Made by a program: the position numbers and the translations under genes. From Saccoglossus kowalevskii (lineage: Eukaryota; Hemichordata; Enteropneusta; Harrimaniidae): DNA of 11,016 nt. The stretch lies in the NCBI RefSeq assembly GCF_000003605.2, contig NW_003147284.1, positions 113,729-124,744 on the forward strand, in the 5' to 3' direction. Shown in pieces: positions 1-6,848 of the stretch; position 1 is the first letter of the stretch, and every line of letters begins with the position of its first letter. The notes beneath the pieces were generated by a model. That model searched no databases, had not been told where the DNA came from, and was given only the letters and a program-made list of their open reading frames with translations.

Positions 1-112
1 ATAACAACACACGCTTAAAAACGCAAAGGTTTATGGGTAGACGTTTGTTTGTAAACAATGACACGATGTGGCCGTCTTGACGCATGCGCAGGTGACGACT
101 CCCCCGCTTTAA
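1..112 (+). mobile_element. MITE copy 1, truncated by window edge
   Basis: This is the right-hand part of a short non-autonomous DNA transposon; its left end lies outside the window. From about position 1 it runs parallel to the copies at 223-380 and 4369-4502. The shared landmarks are ATAACAACACACGCT, CATGGGTAGACG, TTGTAAACAATGACACG and the terminus GGTGACGACTCCCCCGCTTT ending in TTAA at 109-112. By hand alignment it differs from the 223-380 copy at about eleven positions plus two one-base indels over roughly 111 bases, near 88% identity. Similarity between copies stops exactly after TTAA. It has no coding capacity, so any movement would need an enzyme supplied elsewhere. Confidence 0.8.
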
Positions 113-216
113 CAATTTATTTAGTAGAAGACAATGTCGCTTTAAGCACTTATCATAAGCAATACATACCCTGTCATAGCAAATGAGCTTAGGACTAAAC
201 ACTCCATATGTTCTAC

Positions 217-386
217 AGTACTTTAAAGCGGGAGGGTCGTCACCTGCACACGCGCGGGAATTGAGTCCCGATAACAACATACGCTAAAAACGCAAAGACT
301 CATGGGTAGACGCTTGTTTGTAAACAATGACACGCTATGACCTTCTGACGCATGCGTAGGTGACGACTCCCCCGCTTTAAGTACTT
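217..386. repeat. Candidate 7-bp target duplication around MITE copy 2
   Basis: AGTACTT occurs at 217-223 directly before TAAAGCGG and again at 380-386 directly after CCGCTTTA. A 7-bp exact match is unlikely by chance at that exact spacing. However, the complete copy at 4369-4502 lacks any such match, and AGTACT is itself palindromic. The pattern may therefore reflect insertion at a TTAA inside a near-palindromic site instead of a true 7-bp duplication. Confidence 0.4.
223..380 (+). mobile_element. MITE copy 2, complete, TTAA termini
   Basis: This is a complete 158-bp element counted with a TTAA at each end (223-226 and 377-380). The left end reads TTAAAGCGGGAGGGTCGTCA, and the reverse complement of the right end reads TTAAAGCGGGGGAGTCGTCA. 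The two match at 21 of the first 23 positions, forming an imperfect terminal inverted repeat. The interior matches copies 1 and 3 and has no meaningful reading frame. TTAA is either the target duplication, as in piggyBac-type elements, or the outermost bases of the inverted repeat. In the second reading, AGTACTT at 217-223 and 380-386 would be a 7-bp target duplication flanking TAAAGCGG...CCGCTTTA. Confidence 0.85.
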
Positions 387-1232
387 GTGGTAGCAATGTA
401 ATAACAACCATAAAGAATTGAATGCATATCTTCTGACTCACTGTCACCTGCATCACAAAGTTCTACCTCTACAGACACAATAACTGAAAACGTAAAAACG
501 TCAGCAAGTCGAAATATTGCTTAATTAATATTATTAAAATTGATGAAAATTCTCAAAACATATGAGTCCATTCCGCTTCCTTTCATTATGTTTGTTATTT
601 CAATAACAATGTCAATCACGTTTACTATCTTTTCCAGAGGGAGTATAACGTAATTGCATTTGGGTAAGTTACTGAGTTGAATAATTAATTAAGTGGATAG
701 CCGAAATAACGTAATACAACGACACTTGGGATAAACGTGATATAAATGAATGGACCAGAATACACAATGTGAGGAACCTAGAGTTGACATATTGCATTGC
801 TGGAGTGAATGCTGTCATGACAACCGGGAATTTGGCCTGCTAATGCCGTTTAGTTCTAACCAATATATTTTACAACCGGGGACTACGTAATAGACCATCA
901 TATGATTTCCATATGTTATCATGTCAAATTTGCTAATGGCGTCAAAATAACGTCATCTAACTCATATTCGTGAATGGAAGTTACAAATCCCAAAACGCAA
1001 AGCGGCATACAACCTACAATTAACCGAAACAACTTGATAAATAATAAATGCAGTGCACGTGGTTCTACAGTTATCAGTCATGTGAATATAATATTACTAC
1101 ACAATTCTTACAACATAAACTTGTATCCCACTATATGTATGTCTCAATGGTTTGGATGGAATAGTGGCCAATTCAAGTCAATGGACTATCAAGATCGATC
1201 TTGTCTCAACTCAGTCTAAAAATGAAAACAGG
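387..1232. other. AT-rich spacer without a recognised gene
   Basis: This 846-bp stretch contains only short open frames. The longest begins at 974 and is 81 codons long. Its peptide is rich in Asn, Ile and Ser and shows no domain or motif I recognise, so I treat it as chance. The only organised signal is the set of TAACGT-type sites annotated separately at 646-956. Confidence 0.6.
646..956. promoter_or_regulatory. Cluster of TAACGTMAT / TACGTAAT sites
   Basis: TAACGTAAT occurs exactly at 646-654 and 707-715. TACGTAAT occurs at 884-891 and TAACGTCAT at 948-956. These resemble the TTACGTAA and TGACGT half-sites bound by PAR/C/EBP- and CREB/ATF-type bZIP proteins. That family knowledge suggests binding; the sequence alone does not show function. 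Four CpG-containing copies in about 310 bp stand out in this AT-rich DNA. No transcription start or gene is visible next to them. Confidence 0.25.
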
Positions 1233-1266
1233 TTAAAGCGCGGTAGTCGTCGCGCTGCGCATGTGC
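1233..1266 (+). repeat. Left terminal inverted repeat of the 1233-1448 element
   Basis: This is a 34-bp arm that pairs with 1415-1448 with two mismatches. It is CpG-rich, with GCGCGG, GTCGTCGCGC and GCGCATG, unlike the surrounding DNA. Confidence 0.8.
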
Positions 1267-1414
1267 CACATTTGTGATGATAAACATTGATTTTCCCACA
1301 ATCCAATGCGCTCTTCAAATGAAAATCACAAGTATGAGGTTTGTCAGTTCTTACTCGTTGATCTGCGCAACAGTCAAAGTCGCCATCTTTGTTTATATGA
1401 GACCCATATATCTC

Positions 1415-1448
1415 GCACATGAGCAGCGCGACGACTACTGCGCTTTAA
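1415..1448 (-). repeat. Right terminal inverted repeat of the 1233-1448 element
   Basis: This arm is the complement of 1233-1266 and ends GCGCTTTAA. Its two mismatches fall at positions 10 and 27 counted from the outer end. Confidence 0.8.
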
Positions 1449-1561
1449 ACTTTGTCAACACATGCTTTTATAGAATTATGTTAACCCTAGCGTTTGGTGA
1501 ATTTAATAAAATACTGGACGAAATAATAAAAACAAAATACGAAACTTAGGACCATATTCAT

Positions 1562-1642
1562 GAAACCGCACTAACTTAGTAGCTAACCAGTACTTAATAG
1601 CTGCAGGCCTTTTTATATGCTTACTAGGCTTAGTGAGGTTTC
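1562..1642. repeat. Imperfect inverted repeat with about 40-bp loop
   Basis: The left arm at 1562-1581 contains GAAACCGCACTAACTTAGTA. The reverse complement of the right arm at 1622-1642 reads GAAACCTCACTAAGCCTAGTA. They agree at 18 of 21 aligned positions with one single-base gap. The loop contains TTAATAGCT, which echoes the nearby TTAGTAGCT. It may be a foldback element remnant or part of an old dispersed repeat. There is no target duplication clear enough to call it a transposon. Confidence 0.5.
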
Positions 1643-2212
1643 CGGCCTCTGGTGTATGTGCCTATGAGCCATGTACATAGTGATGTATATATGTATTCGG
1701 TGTATAAGTGACCTCCTTCTGGTGACACACCTTGATGAACGATCGCCGTGACATAAATAGAACGCCACATATTTAAATGACACTGTATTCTTCTCACGGT
1801 TTTCCTATAAAGTGTACTTAAAATGTACTTGACCATTATTTGAAATACAGCCAAACAAATGGCTTCATGGAAAGTGCGATGAATTAATTGAGATATATTG
1901 TTGCTTCCGTTTCTTGACTTTTTGTGTGGGATGTTCTCATCTCATAGAACTTAGTATTATAGAAGAACAAATAGATCTCAGAAAAAACTTTTTTTGACGA
2001 ATATTTCAGCAAAAACTTGTTTTACAATTGGATTCAGACTTAATTTCGATTTAGAAAATATACAATTCAAATCACATAACTAGATTCGCCGTACGATTCG
2101 TTGATTGCGAAGTCGTGGGTTCATTTTATGCTAATTAGAATATATATTGTACGATTGGAATTAAGGGAAGAGTTTATGTACAGGGTTGACAATTTGTTAA
2201 AATTTGAACGGC
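1643..2212. other. AT-rich spacer without a recognised gene
   Basis: There is no convincing gene here. A 74-codon frame on the minus strand (1854-1630) gives a peptide with no recognised domain. It overlaps low-complexity TATATGTAT-type sequence and reads as chance. A short A6-C-T7 run sits at 1982-1995. GTACGATT occurs twice, near 2092 and 2150. Nothing else is organised. Confidence 0.55.
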
Positions 2213-2360
2213 GGAACAGGGAACAACTTCAAAGGCGATCAGTCTAGCAGGAAGTACACCCTGGCAGATAGAGGGAACAACCTCGCAGGGGAATACCTTC
2301 ACATAAAGAATTGCTTCGTATGGGGAACAGTCTAGTTGGGGGGAACAAACTGGCAGAACG
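2213..2360 (+). repeat. Decayed 18-bp tandem repeat, GGAACA motif
   Basis: GGAACA recurs in 18-bp units. The clearest are 2274-2291 (GGAACAACCTCGCAGGGG), 2324-2341 (GGAACAGTCTAGTTGGGG) and 2342-2359 (GGAACAAACTGGCAGAAC); the last two are directly adjacent. An earlier unit at 2220-2237 lies exactly 54 bp (three units) before 2274. Fragments AGTCTAGCAGG and CTGGCAGA between them match parts of other units. This is an old, diverged minisatellite that is visibly G-richer than its surroundings. A coding origin is not supported. Confidence 0.55.
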
Positions 2361-4368
2361 TTAGTTAACTTAAAGAAAATTGCCTTTGTCCTACAGATTA
2401 TTTACGGGCCTATTTTGGATAATTTCACCGTCCCAAATTTGAAAAAATCGCCAAAATGTGACATATTTTAAATTGAAATGGTATCACACTAATTACAAGT
2501 AAATACATGCTCAAACCGTCGGCATACACGAATCAGTTGCATTCACATTCATTATATTCATACCCGCTAACACGTACACACAACCCATAAACATGCAACA
2601 ATTGTTTATCTTGAGAAAACAAATATAATAAGAGAAATGTCAAGAAAAGTGGGCAATAAAACATGATATATGTGTTTCCCGTGGTTTACATAGGTGCTAT
2701 TCATAAAATAAATGAACAGTGAAGGTAACTTCTTAAAAAAAGTTCCAAGTAAACGGTAAATCAATTGATTAAGCGATTTATTCACGCAAAACAAAATGTT
2801 TTACTTCTATAAATTTCATTTGGTGCCAAAGATACCAGCTCGACAGGACTAGTGTAAGTACTTATTGGGATTAAAGAATGAGCAAGAGTTATTTAGAAAA
2901 CGCGGGAAATCAAATATAATGTATGCAAACGAAACAATGAATATTCAAGAATATCTAATTACCCAATGTTACATTTGAATAGTGCAAGGCATTAAGAGGA
3001 CATACAAGAAAGGGTTATTAACGATCATGGTATATTGGTAATACTAATGGTGATGTTTTAGTCAGTTGATAAGAAATATATATCTTGCCTCAGGATTTTG
3101 TGGCCTTATGTTTTTTTTATAAAAATCGATTAGAATGTGCAATATGCATTTGACATGCATTAATGTTGACATATGTAGATGAGCCCAGTGAATATAATGA
3201 ATGGAACTCATTACTCGTATATACAGTGTCAAGTAGTGTGAAGTGATCCATATATCAAATAGATCGATTGATCCATGTACGTGCTTAACACATTATTGTC
3301 ACGGGTATCAATCATTCGAGACAAATTAATAATTACTAGGTTTGGAAATGAACATATATAGGCACAATCGCACGCGGTGTTATTGAAGAAGGTAACGCTG
3401 TAATTAACATAAATATGCTAATTAATTGCGATTCAGAAAAAAAAATTGTGGTTTAGTCGAATTCATGATTTTTTATAATAACTCAGATTGATTGAAACTG
3501 TAAGAAACTGTAAGATTGAAACTGTTGAAATTATATGATGGAGTTATAAAACTGTGTCGGCAAATTATGCAGATTTATTCAAATTAATTGAAATTTACTT
3601 GGTAGGTGAGCTGTTTCAGTGATAAATATGCACAGTAACCATGCACAATTAAAATCTAGGTAACGTTTAATTATAATCAATAAACATTTATGCAAATGTG
3701 CCCATCATCACACTTCAAAACTAAATGCTTTTACCACATGTAATTTCTGAAGAGTTTTCTCTCAATTATACAGTGATTAATGTTTAGCGCAGATTGTGTA
3801 GACAAATAAGTATTCCATTAATCAAATAGCGATCTGTGTTGATTTATGACATGACTTCGTACACGTCTGGGTTAATTTTAATTGTTTTACTTTGACGTGA
3901 ATAAGTCGCTTAAAAACTAAACATAATTGACTGAATAGAGAATTCTAAAACAAAAGTTAAAATAAAATAAAATGATCACAGACATTTGAAAACACAATTA
4001 AATATTCTGTACAATACTATTACACGGGAGAGGTAAGAAATATGGGAATCTGTTGTCGCTTTGAGAACATCAATAATAATATTCAAAAGAAATATCATAT
4101 ATAATCAGAGATATAAACTGATATTATTTCATTAATGTTATTTATCATAACACTATTTCGAAAAGTTTTCTGAACTTTTTATACTGTATAGAAATTACAG
4201 TTTGCTACTAAACAACTTCATTCATAACAACGATTAATCACGATTTAACATATAACACATGACTCCACATCAAGCTGGGTATAGAATAGTTGTTAAGCAA
4301 TATCAATGTACACACCACATGACCCGGCAATGAACATGCCTCCCATGCTAATTTGTTATTGATTGTAT
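2361..4368. other. Long AT-rich stretch without a recognised gene
   Basis: About 2 kb holds no frame longer than 62 codons and no RNA gene I can recognise. Minor items are a run of GAAACTGTAAG-type short direct repeats at 3494-3529, a pentanucleotide run (AAAAT)3 at 3959-3973, and a perfect POU-type octamer ATGCAAAT at about 3691-3698. A roughly 30-bp sequence at 3147-3176 recurs with changes at 6696-6728. ATTA-type homeodomain cores are frequent, as expected from base composition. Confidence 0.6.
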
Positions 4369-4502
4369 TTAAAGCGGGAGTTCCAAGCGATGATAACAAC
4401 ACACGCTAAAAACACAAAGGCTCATGGGTAGACGTTTGATTGTAAACAATTACACGCTATGGCCATCTGACGCATACGCAGGTGACGACTCCCCCGCTTT
4501 AA
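4369..4502 (+). mobile_element. MITE copy 3, left end internally deleted
   Basis: This is a 134-bp element with TTAA at 4369-4372 and 4499-4502, in the same orientation as copies 1 and 2. The right 110 bp follow them closely, with ATAACAACACACGCTAAAAA, CATGGGTAGACGTTTG and GGTGACGACTCCCCCGCTTT. The left end keeps only TTAAAGCGGGAG, then jumps to TTCCAAGCGATG before the shared ATAACAAC. It therefore lacks about 25 bp of the TCGTCACCTGC...CGCGCGGG segment present in copy 2. Only about 12 bp of the inverted repeat remain. A 67-codon frame starting at 4424 inside the element is considered chance. Confidence 0.8.
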
Positions 4503-4878
4503 AACCGATATTCACAGTGACTGAAGTATACCAAATATTAACAAGTACTGTTTTGATGATAACCATTATTGAACTCAATGAGAAGATGACAGATCACTTG
4601 ATACAACACATAGTGTTCGTTGGTTAATCTTTGACCTCTCCACTTGCTTAGTCATATTTCACGTGAAATGGAAATTGATCAATACAGCCCACGAGGAATA
4701 TGCATTTTAATTTGTTGACTTCAGTTTGGTACAGAACAGTTTCTTTTAATATAGACCATTGAACGTTGAACAAATGCAAAATGTAGTTACTACATTCAGG
4801 TGTCTGTATGATGTTTTCTCTGAAGAACATTGGTAATGGAAGCATATCCAACTGGTTAGAAAACGAATTCTTCACTGT

Positions 4879-4890
4879 TGCGCATGCGCA
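4879..4890. promoter_or_regulatory. Perfect NRF1-type palindrome
   Basis: TGCGCATGCGCA is a perfect 12-bp palindrome equal to the core recognition sequence known for animal NRF1 (GCGCATGCGC). With two full CpGs on each side of its centre it is unusual in this AT-rich DNA. NRF1 sites typically sit in promoters, but no CpG-rich promoter or transcript is visible around it. Related CGCATGCGCA sequence also occurs in the MITE ends, so it could be a relic of such an element. No surrounding similarity to the MITE ends was found. Confidence 0.35.
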
Positions 4891-5711
4891 TACGGTAAAG
4901 TAGCAACAAGGGAACTCGAATTCAACATATGTCCTTGAGCATTAATTTTCCTTAACGACACAATTCAACATCATCATCATCCGAGCAAGCCGGTAATTGT
5001 ATTACGTATTAACCTTTTCAATAATGTAGACTGTTGTACTTTTTACTTAGTAACCTTCATCTAGCATATAGAAGCCGTAACTAGAAACGACTTGTATGAA
5101 AAAAAAAAAAAACGTTAATAACAGTAACCAGTGTTTAAGTGTTTGTTTCATCACTGTCAGTGAACAATTTATGAAATTGTCAATCAAGGTTTTTCAATTA
5201 AAATCAAAATATTAATTAAAATACGCACATATGGTGGAAATGTTCCAATCTAATCATATCCTGGAGCACGTTTTACACGTACAGATAAAGTACGTGAGTG
5301 GTAATCAAATATTTATAATCCCTAAACAAATTTCCCAACGAAATTGTCCAATTATCAGAACAAGTGATTTAATTAAATACGAGATTTACAGTGTAATGAC
5401 CAATCCATGTTCAGTTAAATTTTATTTATGCTCGGGGTATTCCACACGATAGATCGACGCATATACAGTCACGCAAAGAAGTATTCTTTTCGATTTCATT
5501 TCGTTTCACTAAGTCAATACATTTATATAATAAAATGACCATTGTTTCTAGTTACCTAGATAGATACAACTAATTATAATTATAATCATTGTCATTTGGT
5601 TATTTATTTCTCATGAAATATACATGCCTTATTTCATCCAACATAGATATTTTTGTATTGAGTTTGTAGTATCTCATGTTATTGTATCGTTTCTAAAATA
5701 TAGTTGAGCAT

Positions 5712-5724
5712 AGGTCATAGGTCA
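5712..5724 (+). promoter_or_regulatory. DR1 nuclear-receptor-type site
   Basis: AGGTCA T AGGTCA is a perfect direct repeat of the nuclear-receptor half-site with a one-base spacer. This is the arrangement known for RXR, HNF4 and COUP-TF type receptors. It lies within a TAGGTCA doublet, so it may equally be a small tandem duplication. It sits about 130-150 bp upstream of the possible decayed exon. Confidence 0.3.
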
Positions 5725-5852
5725 TAAACAATTTTTAAATCGCAGATATGATGCACACTTGTGTCTCTAGGAATGTTTTTTTTTATAGAACTACAATGAG
5801 ATAGTCGACACTTTAGCTAAATTCCATACAGCTATTTCAACGTGTTCTACAG

Positions 5853-6069
5853 TATATCAACCTCAATTATTATGGCAGAGCTATCAGACAATTCCGACGT
5901 GTGGTCGCAGAACAACCCAGACTAAGCCAAATTGTTCTGCTATGAAGGAAGTTACGATTTCAACCTCCGTGACTGGAAGATTAGGGACTCAAATTCTGCC
6001 CTTTTTAAATCAGTCCAGGCAGTTACTCTACAGAGAGACAGGTCTATGCAGGTTTTTGATGCATGCTGA
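5853..6069 (+). pseudogene. Possible decayed coding exon, product unknown
   Basis: In one + strand frame an open stretch runs from 5821 and includes ATG at 5872, reading MAELSDNSDVWSQNNPD. It stops at TAA (5923-5925). The same frame then continues from 5926 for 47 codons, with pieces such as KLFCYEGSYDFNLRDW and ALFKSVQAVTLQRDRSMQVF, to TGA at 6067-6069. Composition is balanced, with W, C, Y and charged residues. The patch is GC-richer than its flanks and its codons favour C or G at third positions more than the neighbours do. A pyrimidine-rich acceptor-like TTCTACAG ends at 5852. No clear donor site was seen. I do not recognise the family. Competing 68-73-codon frames overlap it, so a chance GC-rich patch remains possible. 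Confidence 0.28.
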
Positions 6070-6226
6070 TTCGGCATGTATCGGGAGTGCTGTGCCGTGT
6101 ATATCCAAGTTGTTTCTTCTGATTATCGGTTCATTAATCATTTACACAAAAGAAGTTGGATAATACATTTATGCAGCAGTGAACTCTGTTTTTGGCTACA
6201 TTTTGTCTTTTTTCCTATTACACTCG

Positions 6227-6285
6227 TTCTTTCCTTTCCTTCTGTCCCCCCTCTCAACTTCCTCCTTCCCTCCCTCCTATAAATG
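6227..6285 (+). other. Polypyrimidine tract ending in TATAAAT
   Basis: From 6227 to 6279 the + strand is almost entirely C and T, interrupted by G at 6244 and AA at 6256-6257. It ends in CCTATAAATG, so a TATA-like sequence follows directly. Such tracts can form triplex DNA or act as intron pyrimidine tracts. TATAAA is common by chance in AT-rich DNA. No gene starting just downstream was found, so promoter function is only a possibility. Confidence 0.3.
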
Positions 6286-6810
6286 TCCCCAGACATATCT
6301 CGGTTATCTTAGACGAATATTGACCGACAAGGGGGTTATAACTACGTAAAAATCATTTCGAGGGTGCTTGTATGCAAGAATAAGTCGTTACGTTTCTAGA
6401 TTCTCCCAAGTGGTATTTGCTTTCCGACATCTTCTTGTAAGTATCTCTACTTGTAGGAACTGAGCACTTCGCAGTGTGATGCATCGATGCGCTAAGTGGG
6501 ATTTTACATGATGTGCTTAGATATCAAAGAGCAGAGGATTATCTTTGGTTGTGACATAGATTGTATAGAAGATGGACATGCAGCTGCAGCATCTTTTGAA
6601 GCAACTTACGCTGTAATTCATTGTGTAAATATCAGTGATAATTGGTGTTGTTTGAATGCAGCTGGCTGATTTTCTGATTCAACGAAAATCATGTACATTT
6701 GATAGCATGCATTAGAGTTGACATACGTTTTTTGTCACACGAACAAAAAAACACATTTTTTGAACGATTTGTGTAAATAGTGAACAAATTCTGTTGTAAG
6801 GATTAGAATT
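6286..6810. other. Spacer with small hairpins, no recognised gene
   Basis: There is no frame of note. Two small foldbacks are visible. AAGATG (6569-6574), the 10-bp palindrome TGCAGCTGCA (6579-6588) and CATCTT (6590-6595) nest symmetrically. GTTTTTTGT (6727-6735) pairs with ACAAAAAAAC (6743-6752), apart from one extra A. A good splice-donor-like TTGTAAGTAT occurs near 6436, with no open frame worth linking to it. Confidence 0.5.
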
Positions 6811-6848
6811 TTGGAAAATGTCACAAGAAATATTGGAAATGTAAAACT

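Larger units (their letters stand above)
1233..1448. mobile_element. Longer TTAA-ended MITE, second subfamily
   Basis: This 216-bp element has well-kept terminal inverted repeats. The left end starts TTAAAGCGCGGTAGTCGTCG, and the reverse complement of the right end starts TTAAAGCGCAGTAGTCGTCG. They agree at 32 of the first 34 positions. The ends share the TTAAAGCG...GTCGTC...GCGCATG framework with copies 1-3 but carry GCGC where those carry GCGGG, and the interior is largely different. TTAA sits at both boundaries (1233-1236 and 1445-1448), with no longer duplication outside. Short frames of 69 and 91 codons cross it on opposite strands and look like chance. The enzyme family that moved it is unknown. 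Confidence 0.8.
4503..5850. other. AT-rich spacer with isolated motifs, no recognised gene
   Basis: Frames of 75 codons on the minus strand (4875-4648) and 73 codons on the plus strand (5231-5452) give peptides with no domain I recognise. Simple repeats are (CAT)4 at 4969-4980 and a 14-A run at 5099-5112. No polyadenylation-signal arrangement or target duplication is visible that would make the A-run the tail of a retroposed copy. Two sharper motifs are annotated separately. Confidence 0.55.

Noticed and set aside
974-1219. 81-codon open frame on the + strand
   Set aside because: The peptide is Asn/Ile/Ser-rich with no recognisable domain. Its length is within chance for this much DNA, and no splice or promoter context supports it.
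1274-1549. 91-codon frame, the longest in the window
   Set aside because: It starts inside the MITE at 1233-1448 and runs out into the flank. Its sequence is explained by the transposon and chance.
1630-1854. 74-codon minus-strand frame
   Set aside because: It overlaps TATATGTAT-type simple sequence and has no recognised motif.
2086-2130. Possible tRNA-derived SINE (GTGGGTTCATT looks like a Pol III B box)
   Set aside because: The B box lacks the expected CGANNCC, and no matching A box is found 30-45 bp upstream.
4424-4627. 67-codon frame beginning in MITE copy 3
   Set aside because: The first 26 codons are transposon sequence shared with non-coding copies. The rest has no motif.
5099-5112. 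14-A run as a retroposon poly(A) tail
   Set aside because: No AATAAA at a suitable distance upstream, no target duplication and no recognisable retroposed body.
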